DNA of 64,000 nucleotides from Planococcus plakortidis (GCF_001687605.2 NZ_CP016539.2:3130501-3194500), one strand, 5' to 3'; numbered from the stretch's first letter, positions 23,274 to 33,479 are shown. The notes: generated by a model from the sequence alone, not told the origin. Numbers and translations are program-made.

Positions 23274-23334
23274 CATATATCCCATTTTTATTTTTTGCTT
23301 CAAAATTACGGTTAAATGAAAAGGAGGGCTGTCG

Positions 23335-24126
23335 ATGGGACGCCTTTTTACAGAAAACCTGGAAGTCAGCTATGGCGAAAGGAAAATCGTCAAAGGCTTG
23401 TCCCTGTCGATTCCAGATAAAAAGATTACGGCAATCATCGGTCCGAACGGCTGCGGGAAGTCCACCTTCCTGAAAGCGATGACTCGCGTCATTCCGCACG
23501 AATCGGGCTCGGTCATCCTCGACGGCCAGCAAATCGCCGAAGAGAAAACGAAGCAATTGGCGAAAAAGCTCGCGATCTTGCCACAATCCCCGGAAAACGC
23601 GGCGGGTTTGACAGTCGGCGAGATCGTCTCTTATGGCCGCTTCCCTTATCAAAAAGGGTTCGGCAAGTTAAGCAAACGGGATTATGAAATGATCGACTGG
23701 GCGCTCAATGTGACCGGTACGCAATTTTTCAAATACCATCCCGTCGATGCCTTATCCGGCGGCCAGCGCCAGCGCGTCTGGATTGCCATGGCACTTGCGC
23801 AGGAAACCGAAATGATTTTCCTCGATGAACCGACGACTTACCTCGATATGGCGCATCAATTGGAAATCCTGGAACTGCTCCGGGAACTCAATGCCGAGGA
23901 AGAACGCACCATCGTCATGGTGCTGCACGATTTGAACCACGCCGCCCGCTTCGCCGACCATATCGTCGCGATGAAAGACGGCCAGATCATCAAGGCCGGA
24001 TCGCCGGAAGAAGTGATCGTTCCGGACGTACTCCGTGAAGTGTTCCGCATCGATGCGGAAATCGGCCTTGACCCACGGACGCAAAAACCGATTTGCCTAA
24101 CCTATAACTTAATCAAAGGAGCTTAA
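23335..24126 (+). CDS. Iron-siderophore ABC transporter ATPase (FhuC/FecE type)
   Basis: A 263-residue ATPase with Walker A GPNGCGKST, Q-loop LPQSPE, signature LSGGQRQR, Walker B MIFLDEPT and the H-loop VLHDLNHA. It energises siderophore uptake through two FecCD permeases encoded downstream. AAAAGGAGG lies about 7 nt before the ATG. First gene of a four-gene Fur-regulated operon (ATPase, binding lipoprotein, two permeases). Confidence 0.95.
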   Translation: MGRLFTENLEVSYGERKIVKGLSLSIPDKKITAIIGPNGCGKSTFLKAMTRVIPHESGSVILDGQQIAEEKTKQLAKKLAILPQSPENAAGLTVGEIVSYGRFPYQKGFGKLSKRDYEMIDWALNVTGTQFFKYHPVDALSGGQRQRVWIAMALAQETEMIFLDEPTTYLDMAHQLEILELLRELNAEEERTIVMVLHDLNHAARFADHIVAMKDGQIIKAGSPEEVIVPDVLREVFRIDAEIGLDPRTQKPICLTYNLIKGA

Positions 24127-24133
24127 CCAGATC

Positions 24134-25063
24134 ATGAAAAAATTACTTTTCTTGTCCATCGCTTTACTCGTTATGCTGGCGCTTGCCGCTTGCGGCTCAA
24201 CAGAAGAAACAACCGAGGAAACGGGCGGTTCCGAAGGCGAAGCCAGTGGATCCGACACCATCCAATACGAATCGGAAAACGGTACAGTGGAAGTTCCGGC
24301 TGACCCGCAGCGCGTCGTCGCGTTGGCTTACGGCGGAAACGTCATGGCACTTGATGTGCCGCTTGCCGGCATCGACGCTTGGGCAATCGACAACCCGAAC
24401 TACGAACCTTACTTGGACGGCGTAGAGGAAGTGTCGGAAGAGAACCTGGAGAAAATCATCGAATTGGATCCGGATTTGATCATCGGTTACTCGACTCTTC
24501 AAAACGTCGATAAACTGGAACAAATTGCACCGACTGTCACTTTTACTTACGGCAAAGTCGACTATTTGACACAGCACGTGGAAATCGGGAAACTATTGAA
24601 TAAAGAAGACGAAGCCCAAGCATTCGTTGATGACTTTAAAGAGCGCGCACAAGCCGCGGGTGAAGAGATCAAAGCGGAAATCGGCGCAGATGCAACGGTC
24701 TCCGTCATCGAGAACTTTGATAAGCAATTGTACGTATACGGCGACAACTGGGGCCGCGGCACCGAGATCCTGTATCAGGAAATGGGCTTGAACATGCCGG
24801 AAAAAGTCGAAGAAATGGCACTTTCTGATGGGTACTATGCCTTGTCACAAGAAGTTCTCCCTGAATATATGGGCGATTACGTAATCTTCAGCAAAGACTC
24901 CGAACAGGATAATTCCTTCCAGGAAACGGACCTTTACCAAAATACGCCAGCTGTAAAGAACGATCAAGTATTCGAAGTGGATGCAAAGAAATTCTATTTC
25001 AACGATCCAATTTCCCTCGATTACCAGCTTGAGTTGTTCCAGGAAAAATTCCTTGGCCAATAA
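24134..25063 (+). CDS. Siderophore-binding lipoprotein, copy 1
   Basis: A 309-residue FhuD/YfiY-like solute-binding protein. Signal peptide and lipobox LALAAC give a lipid-anchored outer-face protein; an acidic linker (TEETTEETGG) follows, then the two-lobed fold starting at VEVPADPQRVVAL. It captures ferric siderophore, perhaps a hydroxamate, and delivers it to the permeases. It is clearly paralogous to the orphan protein at 55604-56536 (shared RGTEILYQEMGLNMPEKVEE and EIGKLLNKE). A terminator-like hairpin follows before the permeases. Confidence 0.92.
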   Translation: MKKLLFLSIALLVMLALAACGSTEETTEETGGSEGEASGSDTIQYESENGTVEVPADPQRVVALAYGGNVMALDVPLAGIDAWAIDNPNYEPYLDGVEEVSEENLEKIIELDPDLIIGYSTLQNVDKLEQIAPTVTFTYGKVDYLTQHVEIGKLLNKEDEAQAFVDDFKERAQAAGEEIKAEIGADATVSVIENFDKQLYVYGDNWGRGTEILYQEMGLNMPEKVEEMALSDGYYALSQEVLPEYMGDYVIFSKDSEQDNSFQETDLYQNTPAVKNDQVFEVDAKKFYFNDPISLDYQLELFQEKFLGQ

Positions 25064-25067
25064 TCAC

Positions 25068-25102
25068 AAAAGGGATTCTGCACAGCGGAATCCCTTTATC
25101 CT
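25068..25102 (+). terminator. Intra-operon terminator after the binding protein
   Basis: Stem AAAGGGATTC/GAATCCCTTT with loop TGCACAGCG, then ATCCTTT. It lies between the binding protein and the permeases, so partial readthrough could yield more binding protein than permease. Confidence 0.75.
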
Positions 25103-25125
25103 TTCTATAGAAAAGATGATGATGC

Positions 25126-26124
25126 ATGCGTTATAACGCCCGTTTTTCATACATATTTGGAATCAGCCTGCTGGCACTTGTGCTGGCTTTTGTTGTGTCG
25201 ATGGTCTTTGGCGCCGCTGATGTCAGCCTGGAAAATTTATGGCTGGCCCTTTTCTCTGACAGCACCGGACAACAAATATCGGTCATCCAGGAAATTCGAC
25301 TGCCGCGCGAAGTGGCCGCGATTTTCGTCGGCGCGGCACTCGCCGTCTCAGGCGCAATTATGCAAGGCATGACCCGCAATCCATTGGCAGACCCGGGCTT
25401 ACTCGGTTTGACTGCAGGCGCCAATGCAGCATTGGCCGCGACTTTGGCGTTCATCCCCGGAGCTAATTACTTCGGTATCATGATCGCTTGCTTTATCGGG
25501 GCTGCGATTGGGGCCGGGCTCGTCTTCGGCATCGGGGCTTCGCGGCGCGGCGGCTTTTCGCCGTTTCGCATCGTCCTTGCCGGAGCTGCGGTGTCAGCGT
25601 TTTTAACCGCCATTGCAGAAGCGATCGGCTTATTGTTCAAAATCTCCAAAGACGTCTCCATGTGGACGGCCGGCGGCTTGATCGGCACCTCCTGGGGTCA
25701 GTTACAAATCATTGTTCCGTTTATCACCATCGCATTGTTTGTCGCTTTATTGCTGTCCCGCCAACTGGCGGTATTGAGCTTAAGTGAAGAAGCAGCGATC
25801 GGGCTTGGCCAAAAAACCGGCCAGATCAAAGCGATGCTGTTTGTCGTCGTGACTTTATTGGCTGGTGCCGCTGTAGCTTTAGCCGGCAACCTGGCATTCA
25901 TCGGCTTGATGATCCCGCACATCGTCCGCGTAATCGTCGGCAGCGATTACCGCTTCATCATCCCGATGTCTGCCGTCACAGGCGCCATTTTCATGCTGCT
26001 TGCCGATTTGTTCGGCCGCACGGTCAACGCACCGTTTGAAACGCCGGTCGCAGCGGTGGTCGCCATGCTCGGCTTGCCGTTCTTCCTGCTGATTGTCCGT
26101 AAAGGTGGAGGTGCGTTCACATGA
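25126..26124 (+). CDS. FecCD-family siderophore permease, first
   Basis: A 332-residue inner membrane permease with the family features REVAAIFVGAALAVSGAIMQGMTRNPLADPGLLG near the N-terminus and GNLAFIGLMIPHIVRVIVGSDYR near the C-terminus, ten helices expected. It pairs with the next gene to form the channel. The ribosome site is weak (AAAAGATG). It overlaps the next gene by 4 nt (ATGA), indicating coupling. Confidence 0.94.
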   Translation: MRYNARFSYIFGISLLALVLAFVVSMVFGAADVSLENLWLALFSDSTGQQISVIQEIRLPREVAAIFVGAALAVSGAIMQGMTRNPLADPGLLGLTAGANAALAATLAFIPGANYFGIMIACFIGAAIGAGLVFGIGASRRGGFSPFRIVLAGAAVSAFLTAIAEAIGLLFKISKDVSMWTAGGLIGTSWGQLQIIVPFITIALFVALLLSRQLAVLSLSEEAAIGLGQKTGQIKAMLFVVVTLLAGAAVALAGNLAFIGLMIPHIVRVIVGSDYRFIIPMSAVTGAIFMLLADLFGRTVNAPFETPVAAVVAMLGLPFFLLIVRKGGGAFT

Positions 26125-27128
26125 TCCAACAACATTTGATCCGCAAGCAGCGCATCACTTTGCTCGTGCTTACCATTATCCTCCTAGTCACCGCCGTCTT
26201 GAGTTTAGGGCTCGGCTATTCGACGCTCGGCTTCGGCCGGATTGTCCCTGTCCTGATGGGCCAGGGTGATTTTAAAGAAGAATTTGTGCTCTTCTCCATC
26301 CGCATGCCAAGGCTGCTCATTACGTTCCTTGCCGGGATGGCACTCGCATTATCGGGCGCCGTTTTGCAGAGTATTACGCGCAATGATTTGGCCGATCCCG
26401 GTATCATCGGAATCAATTCCGGTGCCGGTGTCGCCATCGCCATCTTTTTCTTGTTTATCCCTGTGGAACCAGGCTCTTTTGCATTCTTGCTGCCGTTCGT
26501 GGCATTTCTCGGCGCTTTTATCACGGCAATCCTGATTTACTTGTTCTCCCGTGATCCGCGAACGGGCCTTCAACCGGTGCGGCTTGTGCTGGTCGGCATC
26601 GGCTTTTCGATGGCCTTATCCGGCGTCATGATCGTGCTCATTTCATCTGCGGAACGGGAAAAAGTGGACTTCATCGCCCAGTGGCTTGCCGGTTCCATTT
26701 GGGGCACCGATTGGCCGTTCATCCTGGCGCTGTTGCCTTGGCTTGTCCTGTTGATTCCATTTGTCCTCTATAAAGCGAACCGCCTCAATATCCTTGGTCT
26801 CGGTGAACCGGCCGCGATCGGGCTCGGGCTCAATATCGGCAAAGAGCGCGCTGTCCTTTTGCTTGCGGCTGTCGCGCTCGCTGCCGCTGCGGTTTCCGTG
26901 ACCGGCAGCATCGCCTTCATCGGCTTGATGGCCCCGCACCTTGCAAAAGCGCTCGTCGGGCCGCGCCATCAATTATTCCTTCCCGTCGCCATTTTGCTCG
27001 GCGGCTGGCTATTGCTCGCAGCAGACACAATCGGCCGCAACCTGCTTGAACCGTCCGGCATTCCGGCCGGCGTCATGGCCGCTTTGATCGGCGCACCCTA
27101 TTTCGTTTATTTATTGATGAAGAAATAA
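26121..27128 (+). CDS. FecCD-family siderophore permease, second
   Basis: A 335-residue permease, second half of the heterodimer. Conserved blocks: RMPRLLITFLAGMALALSGAVLQSITRNDLADPGIIG and SIAFIGLMAPHLAKALVGPRHQ. Last gene of the Fur-controlled operon and followed by a strong bidirectional terminator. Confidence 0.94.
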   Translation: MIQQHLIRKQRITLLVLTIILLVTAVLSLGLGYSTLGFGRIVPVLMGQGDFKEEFVLFSIRMPRLLITFLAGMALALSGAVLQSITRNDLADPGIIGINSGAGVAIAIFFLFIPVEPGSFAFLLPFVAFLGAFITAILIYLFSRDPRTGLQPVRLVLVGIGFSMALSGVMIVLISSAEREKVDFIAQWLAGSIWGTDWPFILALLPWLVLLIPFVLYKANRLNILGLGEPAAIGLGLNIGKERAVLLLAAVALAAAAVSVTGSIAFIGLMAPHLAKALVGPRHQLFLPVAILLGGWLLLAADTIGRNLLEPSGIPAGVMAALIGAPYFVYLLMKK

Positions 27129-27169
27129 AAAACGGCTCATGACCCGAACAAGGGTCATGAGCCGTTTTG
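27129..27169. terminator. Bidirectional terminator, siderophore operon and nhaC
   Basis: Stem AAAACGGCTCATGACCC/GGGTCATGAGCCGTTTT with loop GAACAA. Confidence 0.93.
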
Positions 27170-27174
27170 CTGTT

Positions 27175-28644
27175 TTAAACCGGTTCTTCCTGCGCTTCCA
27201 TTGCCATGCGCGCTTCGCGTTCTTTGAGCTTCTGCATTTCCTCATCGGTCATGAATTCCACTTTCCAGCCGAGGAACGCCATGATGATGGCGATGATCGG
27301 CACCGAGTAATTCAATACCGCATACGGTGCATAGGCGAATGGATGGACCGCAAGCGTTGCCAGGATGAAGACGCCGCATGTGTTCCATGGAACAAACGGC
27401 GAGGTAATCGTGCCGCCGTCTTCCAGTGCGCGCGACAGGTTTTTCGAATGCAAGCCCTGATCCTGATAAGCCCGCGCATACATGCGCCCCGGCAACAGGA
27501 TCGAAATATATTGTTCGGATGCCGTGACATTCGTCAAGAACGCCGATGCGACCGTTGCAGCAACCAGGCTGCCGGCCGTCTTCGCCAGCTTCAGGATCTT
27601 CGTGACGATCGATTTCAACATGCCTGTATGTTCCAGCACGCCCCCGAAGGTCATGGCGAAAATCGTCAAGGAAATGACGAACATCATCGAATCGATGCCG
27701 CCCCGATTGAACAAGGAATCGACCACTTCGTTGCCGGATGTGATGACATAGCCGTCATGCAGGGCATTGACCGCTTCTGCGACCGAGCCGCCCTGTACGA
27801 AAATATGGCATAGCCAGCCGAGCACGATGCCGATTCCAAGCGCCGGAAGTGCCGGTACTTTCTTCATGACCAATACGATGACCGCTAAAGGCACGAGCAA
27901 GAGCCACGGCGAAATGACGAAGTTTTCTTCTAGCGATGCCAGGATCGTGTTAATATTGCCGCTATCGACCGAGTTCCCAGCAAACTGGCGCCCAAGGAAA
28001 AAGTAAGCGCCGAGCGCGATGATGAGCCCCGGAATCGTAGTGTAGATCATGTGGCGGATGTGGACGAACAAATTGGTGTTCGTCACCCCTGCCGCCAAAT
28101 TGGTCGTATCGGACAGCGGCGACATCTTGTCCCCGAAATAAGAGCCCGAGATGACCGCTCCCGCGACCATCGCCGCGGGTATCCCCATGCTCGCCCCGAT
28201 GCCCATGCCGGCGATGCCGACCGTGCCCATCGTCGACCAGGAACTGCCGATCGCACCCGCAACCAAGGCACAGATCAAACAGATCGTAACGAGGAATAAT
28301 GACGGCGTAATGATTTTCAAGCCATAATAAATCATCGTCGCGACGATGCCCCCGCCGATCCATGAAGCGATGATCATGCCGACCATGATGATGATGACCA
28401 AAGCCGGCAAAGCAAGCCGGATTCCTTTATAGGCACCCTCTTCGATCATGTGCCAGCGGTACCCCAACCGCCAGGCGATGATGACAGCGATGGTCGTGCC
28501 GAGAAGCAAGGGAATATGCGGGCTGCCCTCAAAAATGATGATCGTGACAGCCATCGCCGCGACCATGAAAACCAGCGGCAGCAAAGCCAGCCAGAAGGGC
28601 ACTTCAATCTCCTGCTGTTTCGGTCGTTTCTTCTCCTCTTTCAT
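27175..28644 (-). CDS. nhaC: Na+/H+ antiporter, NhaC family
   Basis: A 489-residue membrane antiporter that expels sodium in exchange for protons. NhaC landmarks include GSSWSTMGTVGIAGMGIGASMGIP, SGSYFGDKMSPLSDTTNLAAG and the C-terminal GGTITSPFVPWNTCGVF. About twelve helices, charged cytosolic ends. AAAGGGG precedes the ATG by 10 nt. Alone on its strand; a TATAGT -10-like element lies about 50 nt upstream with a poor -35. Confidence 0.93.
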   Translation of the reverse strand: MKEEKKRPKQQEIEVPFWLALLPLVFMVAAMAVTIIIFEGSPHIPLLLGTTIAVIIAWRLGYRWHMIEEGAYKGIRLALPALVIIIMVGMIIASWIGGGIVATMIYYGLKIITPSLFLVTICLICALVAGAIGSSWSTMGTVGIAGMGIGASMGIPAAMVAGAVISGSYFGDKMSPLSDTTNLAAGVTNTNLFVHIRHMIYTTIPGLIIALGAYFFLGRQFAGNSVDSGNINTILASLEENFVISPWLLLVPLAVIVLVMKKVPALPALGIGIVLGWLCHIFVQGGSVAEAVNALHDGYVITSGNEVVDSLFNRGGIDSMMFVISLTIFAMTFGGVLEHTGMLKSIVTKILKLAKTAGSLVAATVASAFLTNVTASEQYISILLPGRMYARAYQDQGLHSKNLSRALEDGGTITSPFVPWNTCGVFILATLAVHPFAYAPYAVLNYSVPIIAIIMAFLGWKVEFMTDEEMQKLKEREARMAMEAQEEPV

Positions 28645-28848
28645 GTTCTCGAACCCCTTTGTGAAAATGGAATGAATGCTTGTATTTATTTTGCCACTAT
28701 ACTGATTTCATTGCCATAAAAATTTTCAGATTACCGTGATTTTTCGGACTTCGGAATAATTCACTGCAGGATTCTTCCTGTCTTACCCCGAAATGTTACC
28801 GTATTGCCTAAGCTTCCGGCATCCAGCTTTGGAAAGGGGAAGATGACC

Positions 28849-29385
28849 GTGGGAAAATTGACCGTTTCAATGTACATTACGCTTGATGGCGTCATGGAAG
28901 AGCCGTCATGGACGGCAGCCTATTGGGATGATGAACTTGCGCAATTTCAATTGGATCAGCTTTATGGCAATGATGCCTTGTTGCTTGGGCGCGTCACGTA
29001 TGAAGGATTCGCCGCCGCTTGGCCGACTGCAGAAGATGAACACGGCTTTGCGGACCGGATGAATGAAATCCCGAAATATGTCGTTTCGACGACGCTGAAG
29101 CGGACCGAATGGAATGCGCGCTTGATCAACCAGGATTTCGCCGAGGAGATCAAAAGGCTGAAGAAGACCGGCCAGCGCTTACTCGTCTATGGCAGCGCCG
29201 AACTCATCGACACCTTGATCGAATACGATTTAGTTGATGAATTGCATTTGATGACCTTTCCGCTGCTACTGGGCGAAGGGAAAAAACTATTCCGTGATGG
29301 CGTCTCGCCAACTGCATTCAAATTGCTGAAAAGCTTTTCGACCGACCAAGGCGTCCTGATCGCCAACTATGCGCCTGAACGGTGA
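28849..29385 (+). CDS. RibD/dihydrofolate reductase-like protein
   Basis: A 178-residue protein of the DHFR/RibD C-terminal fold: it begins GKLTVSMYITLDGVME, contains LLLGRVTYEGFAAAWP, the nucleotide-binding LLVYGSAELIDTLIEYDLVDELHLM and PLLLGEGKKLF. Such stand-alone proteins are probable NAD(P)H-dependent reductases with unknown substrates. GTG at 28849 is preferred because AAAGGGG is 9 nt upstream; an ATG two codons earlier would sit only 3 nt from it. Confidence 0.83.
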   Translation: MGKLTVSMYITLDGVMEEPSWTAAYWDDELAQFQLDQLYGNDALLLGRVTYEGFAAAWPTAEDEHGFADRMNEIPKYVVSTTLKRTEWNARLINQDFAEEIKRLKKTGQRLLVYGSAELIDTLIEYDLVDELHLMTFPLLLGEGKKLFRDGVSPTAFKLLKSFSTDQGVLIANYAPER

Positions 29386-29472
29386 CGGATCATAAAAAAC
29401 AGAAATGAGGATGGCCTCCCCCTTTTGGCGAAAGAGGAACGGAGCCTCCACAAAAGGAGCTGAAGCCTTGCG

Positions 29473-30819
29473 ATGACGGAAAATGAGATCACTTTAGCAT
29501 TGATCCAGTCCTTAAAGGATGGCCGGGCGCAAGACTTCCAGCACATACTCGATGAGCTGCAGCCTTATGATATCGCCGTCCAATATAGCCATCTGCCTGA
29601 AAAGCACCGAGAACGGTTCCTGCTTCACCTGACAATCCGCCAATTGACCGAGCTGATGCAGGAGCTTCACCGCAACGACCAAGTCCGTTTGCTTGAGCGG
29701 ATGTCGGTCGACCAATCATCGAAAGTGCTCGACTTGATGGATAATGACGATCTCCTCTCGCTGTTGTCCGACCTCGAGCCGAATATGATCGAGGAGCTCC
29801 TGTCGCGCATGAATCGCGAGGAATCTTCCTATATCCAAAAGACCATGAACTACCCGCCGGAAACAGCGGGCCGCATCATGAACAACCGCTACGTCTGGAT
29901 CCCGCGCCATTACACGATCCGTGAAGCGATCGATAAAATCCGTGATTTTGCGGAAATTGCCGAGTACTTGAACTATCTTTATGTCGTCGACGATGACAAA
30001 AAACTGCTTGGGGTCGTTTCCTATAAGGATTTGATCCTTGGCGAACTGGATGAACAAATCGATGACGTCATGTACACGCGGGTCGTGAAAGTCGATGCCT
30101 TGACCGACCAGGAAGAAGCGGCTGCCATCATCGGACGTTACGATTTTATCACCTTACCGGTCGTCGATAGCGAAAACCGCCTGCTCGGCATCATCACGGT
30201 CGATGACGTCATCGATGTCGTGCTGCAGGAAGCGAATGAAGACATCGAAAAGCTTTCCGCCTCCGGAAAGGCCATCGATTTCCACACACAGCCTTTTATA
30301 GCGGCTTACCGCCGTTTGCCCTGGCTGATTTTGCTCCTATTTATCGGGCTGATTTCGGGTGGCATCATCAGCCGATTTGAAGACACGTTGCAGACAGTGG
30401 TCGCCTTGGCATTCTTCATGCCCATGATTGCCGGCATGACCGGTAACACCGGCACCCAGTCGCTTGCAGTTGTCGTGCGCGGCCTCGTTGGCCAAAAGCC
30501 AGACAGAAAAGGCACATACAAGCTCATCCTCCGCGAACTATGGGTCGGTATCATTATCGGCCTCACCTGCGCCATTTTGATTTTGCTCATCGCTTATATC
30601 TGGCAAGGCAGCCTGGTTCTCGGGCTCGTCGTCGGCAGTTCGCTGCTTTTGACTTTGATCATCGGGACGCTCGCCGGCACCATCATTCCGCTCATCCTGT
30701 ATCGGTTGAACATAGACCCTGCTGTCGCCTCCGGGCCGCTGATCACGACCATCAACGATATATTCTCCTTGCTCATTTATTTCGGGCTTGCCTCGCTGTT
30801 CATCTCCCGTTTGATGTGA
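29473..30819 (+). CDS. mgtE: Magnesium transporter MgtE
   Basis: A 448-residue Mg2+ channel. Order: N-terminal helical domain (1-~125), two CBS domains (~130-250; VVDDDKKLLGVVSYKDLIL and VVDSENRLLGIITVDDVIDVV), a plug helix and five membrane helices with the pore motif MIAGMTGNTGTQSLAVVVRG. The CBS part senses cytosolic Mg2+ and closes the pore. AAAGGAG lies 13 nt before the ATG, slightly far. The 88-nt gap upstream is too short for an M-box riboswitch. Confidence 0.95.
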   Translation: MTENEITLALIQSLKDGRAQDFQHILDELQPYDIAVQYSHLPEKHRERFLLHLTIRQLTELMQELHRNDQVRLLERMSVDQSSKVLDLMDNDDLLSLLSDLEPNMIEELLSRMNREESSYIQKTMNYPPETAGRIMNNRYVWIPRHYTIREAIDKIRDFAEIAEYLNYLYVVDDDKKLLGVVSYKDLILGELDEQIDDVMYTRVVKVDALTDQEEAAAIIGRYDFITLPVVDSENRLLGIITVDDVIDVVLQEANEDIEKLSASGKAIDFHTQPFIAAYRRLPWLILLLFIGLISGGIISRFEDTLQTVVALAFFMPMIAGMTGNTGTQSLAVVVRGLVGQKPDRKGTYKLILRELWVGIIIGLTCAILILLIAYIWQGSLVLGLVVGSSLLLTLIIGTLAGTIIPLILYRLNIDPAVASGPLITTINDIFSLLIYFGLASLFISRLM

Positions 30820-30938
30820 ACAGCTTTTTTGAGCTATTTTCTTTATTCCGAGTAATCAACTATGTATAATAAGGGAGAAATTTATACTAACTTGCTCTCT
30901 TCAGACATTTGCCTAAAACACACTCGGAGGGATTATCC

Positions 30939-31352
30939 ATGACCATTCCAAAACCGCTCGTCCAGCTAAATCAAGCCTTTCTTGTCGCTACTGTAGTCGC
31001 CGGACTCTTCTTCCATCCACTGATTTTGCTCGTGCCTTTCGCCATCGGAACCGTCACCTTGATCACTAAGCAAAACCCGCTCATCGCATTCGGCCGCCGC
31101 TTTTTGCCGAATCCCCCGAACAGCTATCCGCAGGAAGACCGCGACCAGCAATTGTTCAATCAATGGATCGCCACGGCCTGCCTCGGGCTTTCGCTCCTGT
31201 TTTTCGCAGCAGGCCTGCCGAGCGTTGCCACGGTATTCGGTGCCATGGTCATCATTGCGGCCGGTGTGGCGCTTATGGGCTATTGCATCGGCTGCACCGT
31301 GCGCTATCAGCTAATGATGTGGAAACACCGCCGGGCGAAAACGGATTATTGA
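30939..31352 (+). CDS. DUF4395 membrane protein
   Basis: A 137-residue protein with four hydrophobic segments and the conserved C-terminal CIGCTVRYQL, features of DUF4395. These proteins often accompany redox or sulfur genes, but no such neighbour is present here. GGAGGG lies 8 nt before the ATG at 30939. A TATAAT -10-like hexamer (TATGTATAATAAG) occurs about 70 nt upstream. Confidence 0.8.
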   Translation: MTIPKPLVQLNQAFLVATVVAGLFFHPLILLVPFAIGTVTLITKQNPLIAFGRRFLPNPPNSYPQEDRDQQLFNQWIATACLGLSLLFFAAGLPSVATVFGAMVIIAAGVALMGYCIGCTVRYQLMMWKHRRAKTDY

Positions 31353-31372
31353 TTGTCCTATAAATGAACAGA

Positions 31373-31404
31373 AAAAAGCGGAGACCGCAGTCTCCGCTTT
31401 TTTA
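31373..31404. terminator. Bidirectional terminator, DUF4395 gene and proA
   Basis: Stem AAAAGCGGAGAC/GTCTCCGCTTTT with loop CGCA. Confidence 0.9.
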
Positions 31405-32679
31405 TTTTGTTTGGCCATTGCCTTTAATGATGTATTTCGTTGATGTGAGTGCCGGCAAGCCCATCGGCCCGCGTGCATGGAGCTTTTGCGTGCTGATGCC
31501 GATTTCAGCGCCGAAGCCGAATTCGAAGCCATCGGTGAAACGTGTCGATGCATTATGGTAAACAGCTGCCGCATCCACTTCCGTGAAGAATTGCTGGACG
31601 CTGTCCGCGTTTTCCGAAATGATCGCCTCGGAATGCTTCGTGCCGTACTGATTGATATGCTTGACCACTTCGTCGACGCTTCCTACCATTTTCAGCGCGA
31701 GTTCGTAAGCCAAGTATTCCGTTCCCCAGTCCGCGTCTTCCGCCGGGATGATGCCGCTTCCTGATTGCTGCGCCTTGTCATCGCCGTGGATTTTCACGTC
31801 TTTTGCCTGCAAGGCTTCAATCAGTTCCGGCAGATGCTGCTCAGCCCATTTCTCGTGGACAAGAATGGTTTCGCACGAGTTGCAGACGGAAGGACGCTGG
31901 GTTTTTGCGTTCAATGCGATATCGATCGCCATGTCCTTGTCCGCTGTCTCATCGATATAGACGTGGCAATTGCCTGCGCCTGTCTCCAGTACCGGCACGG
32001 TCGAGTCCGCCACCACTGTTTTGATCAAGTTGGCGCCGCCGCGCGGAATCAACACATCCAAATAGTCGTTCAGCTTGAACATGGCAGATGCCGCTTCCCG
32101 GCTTGTATCTTCGAGTAATTGCACGGAATCGACCGGCAATTCACTTTGTTCAAGCGCGCGGTGGATGACCGAAACGATCGCCGTGTTCGAGTGGATCGCT
32201 GTTGAGCTGCCGCGCAGGACGACGGCATTGCCGGTTTTCAGGCACAGGCTCGATGCATCCACCGTGACGTTCGGGCGGGCTTCGTAAATCATGCCCACCA
32301 CGCCAAGCGGCACGCGCACTTTCGTCATGTCGAGGCCGTTCGGCTGTTGCCAATGCTCGAGCACTTCACCGACAGGGTCCGTGAGCTCGGTCAATTGGAT
32401 CAACGCATCCGCCATTTCCGCAAGGCGCCCTTCGTCGAGCTTCAGGCGGTCGACGAGCGATTCGCTCATGCCGCTTGCCCGCCCGGCTTCGATGTCTTTC
32501 GCGTTTTCTTTTAGAATGAAATCTTTTTCAGCCATTAGTTGCTGAGAAATGAGTTCCAATGCTTTATTTTTTAGTGTGGTGTCGGCTTTTGCGAGTTCTC
32601 CCGCTGCCGCTTTCGCTTTTTTCGCTTTCTGTACCAGTTCCGTCTCCAAAGCTGCTTCCTTTTGAAGAACTTCTGTCAT
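31402..32679 (-). CDS. proA: Gamma-glutamyl phosphate reductase
   Basis: A 425-residue NADPH-dependent enzyme, the second step of proline synthesis. Recognisable segments: [42 protein letters not shown], the catalytic-cysteine block [16 protein letters not shown], and the C-terminal [21 protein letters not shown]. Downstream of proB by 29 nt with AAAGGAG before the ATG, so proBA form an operon. Proline in Bacillales serves both protein synthesis and osmotic protection. Confidence 0.96.
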   Translation of the reverse strand: MTEVLQKEAALETELVQKAKKAKAAAGELAKADTTLKNKALELISQQLMAEKDFILKENAKDIEAGRASGMSESLVDRLKLDEGRLAEMADALIQLTELTDPVGEVLEHWQQPNGLDMTKVRVPLGVVGMIYEARPNVTVDASSLCLKTGNAVVLRGSSTAIHSNTAIVSVIHRALEQSELPVDSVQLLEDTSREAASAMFKLNDYLDVLIPRGGANLIKTVVADSTVPVLETGAGNCHVYIDETADKDMAIDIALNAKTQRPSVCNSCETILVHEKWAEQHLPELIEALQAKDVKIHGDDKAQQSGSGIIPAEDADWGTEYLAYELALKMVGSVDEVVKHINQYGTKHSEAIISENADSVQQFFTEVDAAAVYHNASTRFTDGFEFGFGAEIGISTQKLHARGPMGLPALTSTKYIIKGNGQTK

Positions 32680-32708
32680 CCAATCTTCTCCTTTCGAATT
32701 TCCGTTCC

Positions 32709-33479
32709 TTACGCTAATTCCTTAACGGGTTTTGCGATATACGTACCATCACCGTCGCCATTCATGATCTCGACCAATTTTTCATTGCCTTCTCCCGTGC
32801 CGATGAACACATCGACGCCGAAGTTATGGGCTGTTTTGGCAGCTTCCACTTTCGTCTTCATGCCGCCAGTCCCGACATCCGATCCGGCACCGGACGCGGC
32901 TTCCATCAGTTCATCCGGGATTTCTTTCAAATGGGTATATCGTTCAGCGGATGGGTTGGTCTTCGGATTATCTGCATAGATGCCGTTGATATCCGTCAGA
33001 ATGATCAATTGGTCTGCACGGACAAGCCCGCTGACAAGGGCCGACAGCATATCGTTGTCGCCGAAGGTCAATTCCTCGACCGCTACTGAGTCGTTTTCGT
33101 TGATGACCGGCATCATGCCGCGCTCCAATAATTTTGAAATGGTGTCATCCGCTTTTTGGTACAAGTCTTTCGTCAACAATAATTGTGCAGAGACGATATC
33201 GAAATTCTTGAATTCCGTCGCATACGCCTGTGCGAGCAAGCTTTGCCCGACGGCTGCCGCCGACTGCTTGTCGACAACTGTATTTGGCCGGGATAAATAA
33301 CCCATGCTTGTGCATCCGGCTGCAACTGCGCCTGATGAGATCAAGATGACATCATGGCCTTCTTCTTTTAAGCGGGCCAACGCCCCGACGTGTTCACGCA
33401 ACTTCGTGATGGACAATTTACCGTGGCTGTCCGTCAATGAGCTGCTTCCTATTTTCACTACTATTCTTTTCTTTTCCAT
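32709..33479 (-). CDS. proB: Glutamate 5-kinase lacking the PUA domain
   Basis: A 256-residue kinase that makes gamma-glutamyl phosphate. The amino acid kinase fold is complete ([63 protein letters not shown]), but the protein stops where the ~100-residue PUA domain of usual ProB begins. A naturally short form is likely, as no frame continues past the stop. ATG at 33479 is preferred to GTG codons just upstream. A good promoter precedes it; no T-box is visible. Confidence 0.93.
   Translation of the reverse strand: MEKKRIVVKIGSSSLTDSHGKLSITKLREHVGALARLKEEGHDVILISSGAVAAGCTSMGYLSRPNTVVDKQSAAAVGQSLLAQAYATEFKNFDIVSAQLLLTKDLYQKADDTISKLLERGMMPVINENDSVAVEELTFGDNDMLSALVSGLVRADQLIILTDINGIYADNPKTNPSAERYTHLKEIPDELMEAASGAGSDVGTGGMKTKVEAAKTAHNFGVDVFIGTGEGNEKLVEIMNGDGDGTYIAKPVKELA

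Noticed and set aside
29386-29472. M-box magnesium riboswitch before mgtE
   Set aside because: Only 87 nt are available and the conserved M-box blocks are missing; a small GAGG/CCTC pairing alone is not enough.
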